DNA from: Desulfovibrio sp.
GTDB taxonomy: Bacteria > Desulfobacterota > Desulfovibrionia > Desulfovibrionales > Desulfovibrionaceae
DNA: 64,000 nucleotides
Direction of reading: 5' to 3'
NCBI GenBank assembly: GCA_031272715.1
Contig: JAISTH010000005.1
Location: 1-64,000 of the forward strand
The first letter of the stretch is position 1. The number at the start of each line of letters is the position of its first letter. The position numbers and the translations under genes are program-made. Below are positions 50,522 to 58,617 of the stretch, piece after piece. The notes beneath the pieces were generated by a model. The model was not told where the DNA came from and did not search any database. It saw only the letters and a list, made by a program, of their open reading frames with translations.

Positions 50522-50794
50522 CTAGAGTTCTTCCTTCAGCTTCTTCGCCGGGGAGAACTTCACGGTCTTGCTCGCCGGGATCTGCATCTTCTTCCCCGTC
50601 CTGGGGTTGCGTCCCTGGCGGGCCGCCCGCTCCGTCACCTTGAACGAGCCGAACCCGAAAACGCTTACCGCCTCCCCTTCCTTCAGACAATCGGCCACGA
50701 TGTCGAACACGGCCTTGTAGACGGCCTCGGCCTGGCCGTTGGTGGCGAGTTCGGCCTTCTCCTTGATGGCCTTCACGAAATCAGCCTTGGTCAC
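50522..50794 (-). CDS. hup: HU-family DNA-binding protein
   Basis: Small histone-like dimer that bends DNA and compacts the nucleoid. The 90-aa protein starts VTKADFVKAI (GTG start at 50794, GGAG six bases upstream; the frame continues without HU character above it). The family signature FGFGSFKVTERAARQGRNPRTG is at about residues 46-67, with the arm residues RNPRTGKKMQIPASKTVKF. A very good terminator follows. It stands alone between the response regulator and cheV. Confidence 0.95.
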   Translation of the reverse strand: MTKADFVKAIKEKAELATNGQAEAVYKAVFDIVADCLKEGEAVSVFGFGSFKVTERAARQGRNPRTGKKMQIPASKTVKFSPAKKLKEEL

Positions 50795-51356
50795 GGCGTA
50801 CTCCAGCGTTGATGGTTGACACGAATGCTGCGGGGCTGACACCCGCGTCCGCTGGCGTCAAGAATCGCCATACCCCGCGGAATGTCAAGCAGCCATTTGT
50901 TCTCGGCCCCTTTCCTCGCCCAGTTACCGGAAAATGTCAACCGGGACTTGCGCCGCACGGGATGCCGGAAAAAGCGAATCACCGCCCCGATGGCGGGTCC
51001 GATTCCGAAAGGTGCAATCGAGAAAAGCTCTAGAAGTGGTCCGGTCGCCCTTCGGGGCGTATCCGCCGGACGTCCCGGGACGGACCGCAACGGGACGGCA
51101 ATAGTCCGCGGCGAAGATTCCTCAGCCAGACGCGGCCACGGGGACGCGGTCGCCGGCGGGACGGCCTCCCGGCCGGCGCCGGGAGCCGCATGTCCGTCAC
51201 GAGGTTCCGTGGACGGGGTCGCGACGTCAGCCGTCATGGCGGACATCGCCTCATGTCCTCAATGGGGCGAGGGAGACGGCGACCGGGGCGGGAGTCCCCG
51301 GACGCCTCCGCAATGCCGGTCCGCGCAAGGGCCGTGCCAAAGCGGAACCCGACGCA
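50795..51356. other. Intergenic region upstream of HU and downstream of cheV
   Basis: About 560 bases, no supported gene. It should contain the HU promoter; TTGACA appears on the minus strand at 50888-50883 but the -10 region at the right distance (ATTCTT) is poor. Confidence 0.45.
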
Positions 51357-52367
51357 TCACGCCGCGGCCCGGGACGCCTCGGCCTGACGGGCCTGGATGA
51401 GAGCCATGGCGCGCTTCGCCACCTGCGTCACCTCGGGCTTGGATATCTGGTCGTCGGCCCCAACGCTCTCACCCTTGTGCCTGAGCTTGTCCGTGATGAG
51501 GGAGGAGAAGAGGAGCACCGGCAGCACCTTCAGCACCGGGTCGTCCTTGATGCGGCTCGTGAGGTTGAGGCCGTCCATGACGGGCATCTCGATGTCGGAC
51601 ACCACGACGTGGACGAAATCCGTGATGGGGCGGCCCTCCGCCTCGGCCCGCTGCTTGAACGCCGTGAGCCTGTCCCAGGCCAGCCGTCCGTTGGAGACCG
51701 CCTCCACGGTGAAGCCGGCGTGCTCCAGCAGATCCCGCTGCATGTCCCGGACGAGGGCGGAGTCGTCGGCGATCAGGGCCCTGTACCCCTTGTTCTGCCA
51801 GTCGGCGCCCAGATCCTCCAGGCGCAGGCCCAGCTTGGGGTTCAGGTCCGTGACGATGCGCTCGAGGTCCAGCAGGAAGATGATGCGCTTCTCGAAGCGC
51901 ACCACGCCGATGACCGTGTTGCGGGACATGTTGGACACGTAGTCGTTGGGGGCCTCCACCTGCTCCCAGCTGACGCGGTGGATGCGCGTCACCCCCGACA
52001 CCATGAAGGCGGTGGTGACGTTGTTGAACTCGGTGACGATGGTCTTCTCCTGGGAGGAGGAGACGACATGGCTCTTCTCCAGCCAGACGGCGAGATCCAC
52101 GAGGGGGATGATCCGGGAGCGGAGGTTGAAGGCCCCCAGCACGCTGGGATGCCGCACCTCGGGCATCTCCGTCACCTTGGGCATCCGGATGATCTCGAGG
52201 ACCTTGGCCACGTTGACCCCGTAGTAGCCCCGGTAGACCCTCTCCCCCGAGGCGCTGACCACGGTCATCGCCTCGTCGTCGTCCTCCTTGACCTGTTCGT
52301 CCAGGTAGAACTCGACGATTTCCAGCTCGTTGGTTCCGGATTCCAGCAGGATGTTGGTCTGCGACAT
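51357..52367 (-). CDS. cheV: Chemotaxis protein CheV
   Basis: Adaptor between chemoreceptors and CheA with a phosphorylatable receiver. The 336-aa protein has an N-terminal CheW-like domain (about residues 15-180; VYRGYYGVNVAKVLEIIRMPKV, LGAFNLRSRIIPLVDL) and a receiver (about 195-325) with ADDSALVRDMQ and phospho-Asp258 in VVVSDIEMPVMDG. Full length for the family. GAGAGGGG precedes the ATG at 52367. Together with two chemoreceptors it belongs to the signalling part of the window. Confidence 0.94.
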   Translation of the reverse strand: MSQTNILLESGTNELEIVEFYLDEQVKEDDDEAMTVVSASGERVYRGYYGVNVAKVLEIIRMPKVTEMPEVRHPSVLGAFNLRSRIIPLVDLAVWLEKSHVVSSSQEKTIVTEFNNVTTAFMVSGVTRIHRVSWEQVEAPNDYVSNMSRNTVIGVVRFEKRIIFLLDLERIVTDLNPKLGLRLEDLGADWQNKGYRALIADDSALVRDMQRDLLEHAGFTVEAVSNGRLAWDRLTAFKQRAEAEGRPITDFVHVVVSDIEMPVMDGLNLTSRIKDDPVLKVLPVLLFSSLITDKLRHKGESVGADDQISKPEVTQVAKRAMALIQARQAEASRAAA

Positions 52368-52446
52368 GATCCCCTCTCCATCAGGGCTTTGCGTGTCCCG
52401 TCAGGGGCCCTTCGGGCCCGCGCGGGAGGCCGCGTATGGAGGGCCG

Positions 52447-52475
52447 GCGCCCTCGCCAGACGCTGGCGAGGGCGC
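52447..52475 (-). terminator. Hairpin between ilvE and cheV
   Basis: GCGCCCTCGCCAG (52447-52459), loop of three bases, CTGGCGAGGGCGC (52463-52475): thirteen perfect pairs just after ilvE on the minus strand. No T run. Confidence 0.6.
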
Positions 52476-52566
52476 GATTCCCTTCACTCGCCTCATCGGC
52501 AGAACCGGACGACCCCATTAGGTCGCGACGCGCGGCCCCGCCGCATTCACCGGAAGGCCGGCACCA

Positions 52567-53649
52567 TCACCGGAAGGACGGCACCTTGGTCAGCCATCCC
52601 TCAGGCGCGGGACGCCGCCCGATCTGCATGCCGGTGTAGTATTCGTACAGGGCCCGGGATCTCTCGCCGATGCCGCCGTCCCCCACGGTGACGATCTTTC
52701 CGTCGTCCAGCATGTAGCTGCCCACGGGGCTGACCACGGCCGCCGTCCCGAAGCCTCCGGCCTCCACGATCTCCCCCCTCTCGATGTCCTCGATGAACCG
52801 ACGGATGGCGATCTGTTCGGTGCGGGCCTTGAAGACGCCGGCCTCGGCGAGTTCCAGCACGGACGTCGAGGTGATGGACCGCAGGACGGAGTCGTTGAAC
52901 TCGGGGATGATGAAGGTGCCGTCCCGCAGCACGTGGTAGTGGTTCATCGTCCCCACTTCCTCCAGGTACCGGTTGCTGGCGTCGATGTACAGCACCTGGT
53001 CGCACTTCCGGCTGTAGGCGTATTCCTCTGCCCTGAGGGAGGCCCCGTAGTTGCCCCCGCACTTGGCCGTGCCGGTGCCCCCGGCCACCGCCCGGTGGAA
53101 CTTGTCGGTGATGAGCAGCCGCAGCGCCTTGGAGAACCCGCCCCTGTAGTAGGGCCCCGAGGGGGAGAGCATGATGCAGAAGACGTAGGTTTCGCTGGGG
53201 CTGACGCCGAGCTTGTCCTGGGTCCCGAACATGAACGGGCGGATGTAGAGGGACGATTCGGGCTCCGTGGGACACCAGTGGCGCTCCACGTCGATGAGGC
53301 GCAGCAGGGCCTCCCTGTGCATCTCCTCGGGCACCTCCGGCATGCACAGCACGCTTGCGGAGTGGTTCAGGCGCTTGATGTTCCGGTCGATCCTGAAGAG
53401 GTAGATCTCCCCGTCGTCGTGGCGGAACCCCTTGGCCCCCTCGAAGATGGTCTGGCCGTAGTGGAGACAGATGGCGCCAGGGGCGACCCGGAAACTGTCG
53501 TAGGGGACGATGCGCCCGTCGTGCCAGGCGCCGTCCCTGTAGTCGGCAACGAACATGTGATCCGTGCGCAGCCGCCCGAAGGACAGTTCCTCCCCTTCGG
53601 GCAGCTTTCCGCGCTTTTCCGGGTCCAGCAACGCATACGTGATGTCCAT
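52567..53649 (-). CDS. ilvE: Branched-chain amino acid aminotransferase
   Basis: Transfers amino groups between glutamate and the keto acids of leucine, isoleucine and valine, using pyridoxal phosphate. The 360-aa protein belongs to the longer (BCAT type II-like) group of fold-type IV transaminases: LHYGQTIFEGAKGFR, SLYIRPFMFGT, TGTAKCGGNYGASLRA (with the Schiff-base lysine) and the GTAAVVSPVGSY segment. The ATG at 53649 has GAGGAG eight bases upstream. The mRNA leader of about 145 bases contains three 20-base repeats at its 5' end. A strong hairpin follows the stop. Confidence 0.95.
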   Translation of the reverse strand: MDITYALLDPEKRGKLPEGEELSFGRLRTDHMFVADYRDGAWHDGRIVPYDSFRVAPGAICLHYGQTIFEGAKGFRHDDGEIYLFRIDRNIKRLNHSASVLCMPEVPEEMHREALLRLIDVERHWCPTEPESSLYIRPFMFGTQDKLGVSPSETYVFCIMLSPSGPYYRGGFSKALRLLITDKFHRAVAGGTGTAKCGGNYGASLRAEEYAYSRKCDQVLYIDASNRYLEEVGTMNHYHVLRDGTFIIPEFNDSVLRSITSTSVLELAEAGVFKARTEQIAIRRFIEDIERGEIVEAGGFGTAAVVSPVGSYMLDDGKIVTVGDGGIGERSRALYEYYTGMQIGRRPAPEGWLTKVPSFR

Positions 53650-53740
53650 GGCGCTAACTCCTCGTCGACGATGCCCAAGGCAGGGACAGGGGGAAGGAGG
53701 GCCGGGGCGCGTGGATGGCGGCCGCGGCTCTCGCGGTTCC

Positions 53741-53800
53741 AGGGTATCCTTTTGTTTTGGAGGGTATCCTGTGGTTCTGGAGGGTGTCTTGTGGTTCGCA
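53741..53800 (-). repeat. Three 20-base tandem repeats in the ilvE leader
   Basis: AGGGTATCCT at 53741, AGGGTATCCT at 53761 and AGGGTGTCTT at 53781, each starting a 20-base unit. On the ilvE strand each reads roughly AACCACARGAYACCCTCCA. They would form the first 60 bases of the transcript from the promoter at 53802-53830. Confidence 0.7.
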
Positions 53801-53801
53801 A

Positions 53802-53830
53802 AACATATTCCAAGATCTTTCGGGGCGCAA
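53802..53830 (-). promoter_or_regulatory. Candidate promoter of ilvE
   Basis: Minus strand TTGCGC (53830-53825), 17 bases, TATGTT (53807-53802). It would start the transcript at the edge of the 20-base repeats. Confidence 0.45.
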
Positions 53831-53883
53831 GAGGAACGCCGTCGAGAGCCCTGCCGGCCGCGACTTCGGCGGCCAAGGCGGCG

Positions 53884-53912
53884 TTGACAGACCGGGGCGG
53901 GGCATGTAGCGT
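53884..53912 (+). promoter_or_regulatory. Candidate promoter of the STAS gene
   Basis: TTGACA (53884-53889), 17 bases, TAGCGT (53907-53912). The leader to the ATG at 54071 would be about 150 bases. Confidence 0.4.
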
Positions 53913-54070
53913 TACGCCCGTCCGCCGAAAGGGCCCACTCCGTCCGCCGTCCGCGCCGTCGACGATCGCGGCAAATCCTGCCGGAATCTTCCGGGCCTCC
54001 CCCGCCCGAAGGACCGTCTTGGTCCGCCCCCATGGGACGACGCACGACCCGCTTCAAGGAGCCGATCCCC

Positions 54071-54424
54071 ATGTTCTCCATGACAGCAGAAAACCACCGC
54101 AAAGTCGTTCTCCTGCGCCTGACGGGCAACGTGGACTTCGCCGACGCCACGGATCTGGAGGCGCGACTGGGGAATGAACTCCTCGCCCCGGGCGTGAAAC
54201 AGCTCATCCTGGATCTCAGCAACGTCGGGAACATCGACAAGGCCGGCCTCGGCGCCATCGTCAGCGCCCGGACGCTGGGCGAAGGCAAGGGCCGCAGGCT
54301 GGTCCTCCTCGCCCCCGCCCCCCACATCAAGCAGCTCATGAAGGATGCGGACATCGAGGGATTCTTCCCGACGTACGACTCCGAAGAGGAACTGCGCGGG
54401 TACGTGCCCGCCGCCAACGACTGA
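54071..54424 (+). CDS. STAS-domain protein lacking the usual phospho-serine
   Basis: A 117-aa single STAS domain similar to anti-sigma factor antagonists of the SpoIIAA type. The region after the second strand reads LILDLSNVGNIDKAGLGAIV; active antagonists have Ser or Thr directly after the aspartate (as in DSSG or DSTG), but here Lys and Ala take those places. It may work without phosphorylation, or be a scaffold rather than a switch. The ATG at 54071 has AAGGAG nine bases upstream. The esterase gene follows 61 bases later. No kinase (anti-sigma factor) gene is near. Confidence 0.85.
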   Translation: MFSMTAENHRKVVLLRLTGNVDFADATDLEARLGNELLAPGVKQLILDLSNVGNIDKAGLGAIVSARTLGEGKGRRLVLLAPAPHIKQLMKDADIEGFFPTYDSEEELRGYVPAAND

Positions 54425-54485
54425 CCCGCCCCGCCGCCGGAGCCGGAGCCGTCCGCGTCCCCGCGGCCGCGAGGAGCCCGTCACC

Positions 54486-55517
54486 ATGCGCCACGCAACG
54501 TTCATCGTCCACACCGTCCTGCTCGCCCTCCTGGCGGCGGCCGCGGCCGGAGCCCGGGAGATACCGCCACGGACCATCCCCGTCCCGACGACCGTCAGCC
54601 CCGCCCTCCGGCCTCTCGTCGCCGTCGATCCCTTCACGGGAAGCTACCGTCCGAAGACCCCGGAGCAATGGAAGGCCGACGACGAGGCATTCGCGAGGAG
54701 GGAGGCGGCCAATCTCCCGAATCTCTGCAGGCTCGGCGACGTGACCGTCGAGGAGGGGACCGCGGGAGGCGTACGCATCTACACCATCACCCCGAACGCC
54801 CTTCCCCCGGAGAACGCGAACCGCATCCTGATCCATCTGCACGGGGGCGGCTACGTCTTCGGCTCCGGGGAGGGATGCATGGGCGAGGGGATCCTCATGG
54901 CGGGCCTGCAGCGATACCGCGTCGTCAGCGTGGACTACAGGCTCGCCCCGGGCTCGCCCTTTCCGGCGGCCGTGGACGACGCCCTCGCCGCGTACCGGGA
55001 GATCGAGAAGCGCGTCGGCGCGAAGCGCATCGGGGTCTTCGGCTCCTCGGCCGGAGGAGGCCTGACCCTTGCGCTGGCCCTGCGCATCAAGGCCGAAGGA
55101 CTCCCCATGCCGGCCGCGCTGGGATGCGGCTCCCCCTGGACGGACCTGACGAAGACGGGGGATTCGTACTACGCCAACGACACGGTGGACAACGTCCTCG
55201 TGCACTACGAAGGCTGGCTCGAGGACGCCGCGAAGACCTACGCCGGCGCCACCGACATGCGCAATCCCCTTCTCTCCCCCGTCAACGGCGACGTGCAGGG
55301 ACTGCCCCCCACGATCCTCGCCTCGGGCACCCGGGACCTCTTCCTGAGCAACACCGTGCGCATGCACACGAAGCTCCGGGACGCCGGGATACCCGCCGAC
55401 CTGCTCGTCTTCGAGGCCCAGTCCCACGTCCAGTACCTTCTCTCCTTCGATGCGCTGGAGACGCAGCGCTTCTTCAGGGAGTTCGGGAAGTTCTTCGACA
55501 GACATCTCGAGAAATGA
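54486..55517 (+). CDS. Exported alpha/beta hydrolase, hormone-sensitive-lipase type esterase
   Basis: A 343-aa precursor with a signal peptide (ATFIVHTVLLALLAAAAAGA, cleavage near residue 23). The HSL-family oxyanion motif LHGGGYVFG is at about residues 120-128; the catalytic serine lies in GSSAGGG, the aspartate in ASGTRDLF and the histidine in AQSHVQY. All three are present, so it should be an active esterase in the periplasm or outside. The substrate is unknown. The ATG at 54486 has GAGGAG nine bases upstream. Ferritin follows after 112 bases. Confidence 0.87.
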   Translation: MRHATFIVHTVLLALLAAAAAGAREIPPRTIPVPTTVSPALRPLVAVDPFTGSYRPKTPEQWKADDEAFARREAANLPNLCRLGDVTVEEGTAGGVRIYTITPNALPPENANRILIHLHGGGYVFGSGEGCMGEGILMAGLQRYRVVSVDYRLAPGSPFPAAVDDALAAYREIEKRVGAKRIGVFGSSAGGGLTLALALRIKAEGLPMPAALGCGSPWTDLTKTGDSYYANDTVDNVLVHYEGWLEDAAKTYAGATDMRNPLLSPVNGDVQGLPPTILASGTRDLFLSNTVRMHTKLRDAGIPADLLVFEAQSHVQYLLSFDALETQRFFREFGKFFDRHLEK

Positions 55518-55629
55518 TCCGTCCGCCCTCCAGGAACCCGTCCCCGCGGAACCGGGGACGCGGAGGCAAGGACGCCGGCAGGCGGTCCGATCCGCCTTCC
55601 ATCCATTCCAACACAGGAGGAATCCGTCC

Positions 55630-56145
55630 ATGAGCAAGGTTCTCGCCGCCCTGAACGACCAGGTCATCCGGGAGTTCTACTCCGCCTATCTCTACCTGGC
55701 CATGACCACCTACTTCGCCGACGCGGGGCTTCCGGGCTTCGCCAACTGGATGCGGGTGCAGGCCAAGGAGGAGGTCACCCACGCCAACAAGATGTACGAC
55801 TACCTGCTGTCCCGGGGCCACAAGGTCGTCCTGGGCGCCATCGACGCCCCCCCCGCCTCCTGGAAGTCGGCGCTGGACGTCATGAAGGCCGGCCTGGCCC
55901 ACGAGCAGAAGGTGACGGGCTACATCAACGACCTCGCGTCCCTCGCCGTGAAGGAGAAGGACCACGCGACCCAGATCTTCCTCAACTGGTTCGTCACCGA
56001 GCAGGTGGAGGAGGAGCAGAACTTCACGGACCTCGTGAACGCCCTCTCCCTCATCAAGGGCGAAGGGCAGGGGCTGCTCATGCTGGACAGGGAGCTGGCC
56101 GGCAGGACCTTCACCGACGCGACGGCCACGGCGGACGCCGGCTAG
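55630..56145 (+). CDS. ftnA: Non-haem ferritin
   Basis: Iron-storage protein of 171 aa forming a 24-mer cage. Ferroxidase ligands are recognisable: EFYSAYLYLAM (first Glu), EEVTHANKMYDYL (Glu and the His of ExxH), EQKVTGYIN (Glu) and EQVEEEQNF (Glu, Glu). Length and layout are those of bacterial FtnA rather than of bacterioferritin (no haem methionine is evident). AGGAGGAATCC precedes the ATG at 55630. A textbook terminator follows. Confidence 0.94.
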   Translation: MSKVLAALNDQVIREFYSAYLYLAMTTYFADAGLPGFANWMRVQAKEEVTHANKMYDYLLSRGHKVVLGAIDAPPASWKSALDVMKAGLAHEQKVTGYINDLASLAVKEKDHATQIFLNWFVTEQVEEEQNFTDLVNALSLIKGEGQGLLMLDRELAGRTFTDATATADAG

Positions 56146-56194
56146 GTCCGCAACGCAAATCGGGGCCGGCGGCTTTGCGCGCGATCCGGCCTTG

Positions 56195-56225
56195 GACGGG
56201 GGCTTCGGCCCCCGTCGCCTTTTTG
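56195..56225 (+). terminator. Rho-independent terminator of ferritin
   Basis: GACGGGGGC, loop TTCG, GCCCCCGTC, then GCCTTTTT. Nine perfect pairs with a stable tetraloop. Confidence 0.9.
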
Positions 56226-56394
56226 ACGAGTCCCGTGCGCCACGGGACGGAAGCCGGAACGATGCGGCGAAGGCGGCCGCATCCCGCGAATGCGGAGAGA
56301 CGGACACCCGCCCGCCGGGGCGAAGCGGCCCTCGCAGGGGCCATGGGGATGGGGGATGGAACCTGGGCCTCGAGGGGGATGCGTCCGCTACCGT

Positions 56395-56426
56395 CGCGCC
56401 CCCGGAGAGGAACCTCCGGGGACGCG
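56395..56426 (-). terminator. Hairpin after flagellin 1
   Basis: CGCGCCCCCGGAG (56395-56407) pairs with CTCCGGGGACGCG (56414-56426) with a single C-A mismatch. It lies 42 bases past the flagellin stop and resembles the hairpin after flagellin 2. Confidence 0.55.
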
Positions 56427-56467
56427 ACTGGCATGCAGCATGACGTTCACATCCTCGCTGCGCGGAA

Positions 56468-57352
56468 TTAGCCGATGAGCTGAAGGGCCATCTGCGGCAT
56501 GCTGTTCGCCTGGGAGAGCATGGCGACGGCGGCCTGCGTCAGGATCTGGTTGCGCACGAAGTTGGTCATTTCCGTGGCCACGTCCACGTCGGAAATGCGG
56601 GACTCGGCGGCCGCGAGATTCTCCGACTGGATCGTGAGGTTGGAAATGGTGTTCTCCAGGCGGTTCTGCAGCGCGCCCAGATGCGCCCTGATCTTGTCCT
56701 TGGAGATCACGGCGTCCTGCAGGCCGACCAGCGCCCTCTGCGCGGCGTCCTGCGTGGACACGGTGTAGGCATCGTAGGTGGAGTTGGTCTGGTTGCCCAC
56801 GCCCAGGGCCGAGGCCGTGGCGGTGCCGATGTCGATGTAGTAGTAGTCCTCGGCGGAATCGTTCAGGGTGCCGAAGTGGACCTTGAGCTTGCCCGTGGAG
56901 GTCAACCCGGAGCCGTCGTGCTCGGGACCGCTCAGGTTGCCGTTGAGCAGGTGCAGGCCGTTGAAGTCGGTGGCGTTGGCGATTCGGGTGATTTCCGAGG
57001 CCATGGCCTGGTACTCGGACTCGATCATGAGGCGCTGGGTCGAGTCGTAGGTGCCGGTGGCCGCCTGCTCGGCCAGTTCCTTCATCCGGATCAGCTTCTC
57101 GTCGATGACGCCCAGGGCGCCGTCGGCCGTCTGGATGAGGGAGATGGCGTCGTTCGCGTTGCGCACGCCCTGGTTCAATGCGGCGATGTCCGCCCGCATC
57201 ATTTCGCGGATGGCCAGGCCGGCTGCATCGTCCGCCGCGGAATTGATCCGCAACCCGGAGGACAGCCGCTCGACCGATGTCGCCAGGCTGTTGTAGCTGG
57301 CCGTCAGCGTGTTGGCGACGTTGGTCGCCATACTGTTGTAGTAGATATACAT
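56468..57352 (-). CDS. Flagellin 1
   Basis: Structural protein of the flagellar filament, exported through the flagellar type III system. The 294-aa product has the conserved N-terminal D0/D1 helices (TASYNSLATSVERLSSGLRI and NSAADDAAGLAIREMMRADI) and C-terminal ones (LENTISNLTIQSENLAAAES, then NFVRNQILTQAAVAMLSQAN). The variable central region is short, so the filament is probably slim. The start MYIYYNSMATN is preferred because GGAGG lies six bases before it; its first seven residues are absent from classical flagellins. The product is very similar to flagellin 2. The leader carries two AUGGA sites and a sigma-54-like promoter. fliW lies upstream on the same strand. Confidence 0.95.
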   Translation of the reverse strand: MYIYYNSMATNVANTLTASYNSLATSVERLSSGLRINSAADDAAGLAIREMMRADIAALNQGVRNANDAISLIQTADGALGVIDEKLIRMKELAEQAATGTYDSTQRLMIESEYQAMASEITRIANATDFNGLHLLNGNLSGPEHDGSGLTSTGKLKVHFGTLNDSAEDYYYIDIGTATASALGVGNQTNSTYDAYTVSTQDAAQRALVGLQDAVISKDKIRAHLGALQNRLENTISNLTIQSENLAAAESRISDVDVATEMTNFVRNQILTQAAVAMLSQANSMPQMALQLIG

Positions 57353-57360
57353 GACATTCC

Positions 57361-57411
57361 TCCATGAATGCTCTGCATGCCGGGCGGCGCAATCTGCTCG
57401 TCCGCTTCCAT
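57361..57411 (-). promoter_or_regulatory. Two AUGGA sites in the flagellin 1 leader, probable CsrA targets
   Basis: ATGGA occurs at 57365-57361, forming the ribosome site in CATGGAGGAATG, and at 57411-57407. The same two sites with the same 46-base spacing occur in front of flagellin 2. CsrA binds ANGGA in mRNA leaders and blocks translation; csrA and its antagonist fliW are encoded between the two flagellin genes. Confidence 0.65.
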
Positions 57412-57456
57412 ACGGGCTACCGCCACGATGCCCCAAAGGTTTCCTGCGTCACCATC

Positions 57457-57472
57457 TGCAGAATGCGTGCCA
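57457..57472 (-). promoter_or_regulatory. Sigma-54-type promoter of flagellin 1
   Basis: Minus strand TGGCACGCATTCTGCA: GG and GC separated by ten bases and only one mismatch to TGGCACG-N4-TTGCA. The leader would be about 95 bases long. Confidence 0.6.
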
Positions 57473-57717
57473 GACGGGCACCGCACGGGGGGACCTGCAT
57501 CGGAGCCGCCTGTGGCAGGGCCAAGCCGGGTTGCCGGTCATCCCTCCGATGGACGAAAAAGGAAAAAAATGCCTTCGATCCCTGGCGACGGACGCCCGAC
57601 ACCCGCAGCAGGGGGAGGATTCCGCAGGGGGCGGATCGGCGAACCGGATATCCGGCGGCGGCCCTGCGCCGAGGGGGGCGTTCACGGGACGGCCCGGGAA
57701 GGTCCCGGGGATCGCAG

Positions 57718-57744
57718 AAAAAAATGCCGCCGGGGATGGCGGCG
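57718..57744 (-). terminator. Second terminator after fliW
   Basis: On the minus strand CGCCGCC, loop, GGCGGC followed by ATTTTTTTC. The hairpin-plus-T unit resembles the one at 57825-57857, as if duplicated. Confidence 0.55.
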
Positions 57745-57824
57745 CCTGCAGGGCCGCTCCTGAAGCGTCGAACGCCAGCGCGCCCAAGGTGGCGGAAGAG
57801 ACCCGGGACGGGATCCTGGATCGC

Positions 57825-57857
57825 AAAAAAATGCCGCCGGGGTCGGCCCCGGCGGCA
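57825..57857 (-). terminator. Rho-independent terminator of the csrA-fliW operon
   Basis: On the minus strand TGCCGCCGGGG, loop CCGA, CCCCGGCGGCA, then seven T. Eleven perfect pairs. Confidence 0.9.
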
Positions 57858-58038
57858 CGGTGTTCCCAATTTTTTCGTCGAGAAATCGAAGGCCGCGGCG
57901 TCCCGAGCGCCGACGTGGGGAACTCCCCACAGACGCCGCAGTCTCCGAAATCCTTGTCCCCGCCCCTTCATGGAGCCCGCCCCGTCCCCTTGGGGATGCG
58001 GCGGCCCCGGAATCGTCGCGCCGCAAGGCGGACTCCCC

Positions 58039-58617
58039 TCAGACGGGGCAGTCGCAGCGCTCCACGTCCTTGGCGACCAGTTCGGCGAAACGTCCCGGCA
58101 TCCCGGAATCCTCGCCGGCCTCCCGCCGCGTTTGAAAGCACAGATGCCGGCAGCCGGCCGACAGCCGGCCCGCCTCCGTATGCAGATCGACCTTCGCCCG
58201 GGTCCGCATCCTCTGGGGGATCTGCAGGCCAAGGCGGGCCGCATGGTTGATGACTATGGGCCCCGTCAGGTTCAGGGTCGCCCTGTCCGGCTCCCCGGAA
58301 GGGATGGACACGGTCACGAGCACCGCGGCCTCCTCCGAGGAGGAAATCCGCAGCAGGGCGCGTTCGGCCTCGCCGAAGACGACCTGGTAGCTTTCGAGAA
58401 AGCTGTACGGATCCGCCACCAGCAGGCCGATGTGACGGTTTGTCACGCTCTGCAGGATGAGCAGGGGCGCATCCTGTTTGACCGCCAGCAGGACGTAGTC
58501 CTTCTCGGTCTCGAGACCCGCCAGTCCCCGTGGGAAATGCACTATCCCGTCCCTGTCGACGACCCGGCAGCCAAGCCTGGTCTCGATGGTCAAGGTCAAG
58601 CCCGTGGTTCGTTCCAT
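58039..58617 (-). CDS. fliW: Flagellar assembly factor FliW
   Basis: Binds CsrA and releases its block on flagellin translation; free flagellin titrates FliW, closing a feedback loop. The 192-aa protein has the family pattern: IETRLGCRVVDRDGIVHFPRGLAGLE at the start, FLLL-like YVLLAVKQDAPLLILQSV, and ATLNLTGPIVINHAARLGLQ. It is longer than the usual 130-150 aa owing to a C-terminal extension of about 50 residues with several cysteines (LSAGCRHLCFQ and CDCPV). The start at 58617 overlaps the csrA end by 22 bases. A strong terminator follows. Confidence 0.9.
   Translation of the reverse strand: MERTTGLTLTIETRLGCRVVDRDGIVHFPRGLAGLETEKDYVLLAVKQDAPLLILQSVTNRHIGLLVADPYSFLESYQVVFGEAERALLRISSSEEAAVLVTVSIPSGEPDRATLNLTGPIVINHAARLGLQIPQRMRTRAKVDLHTEAGRLSAGCRHLCFQTRREAGEDSGMPGRFAELVAKDVERCDCPV

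Larger units (their letters stand above)
53650..54070. other. Divergent intergenic region ilvE / STAS gene
   Basis: About 420 bases with the ilvE leader repeats (53741-53800), a minus-strand promoter for ilvE (53802-53830) and a plus-strand promoter for the STAS gene (53884-53912). Confidence 0.55.
57353..58038. other. Flagellin 1 leader and fliW terminators
   Basis: About 690 bases. It contains the conserved leader with AUGGA sites (57361-57411), a sigma-54-like promoter (57457-57472) and two successive minus-strand terminators (57718-57744 and 57825-57857). No gene. Confidence 0.6.

Noticed and set aside
51018..51040. Twelve bases CTAGAAGTGGTC shared with the hairpin at 22262-22294
   Set aside because: A single short match without surrounding similarity or hairpin partner is expected by chance in 64 kb.
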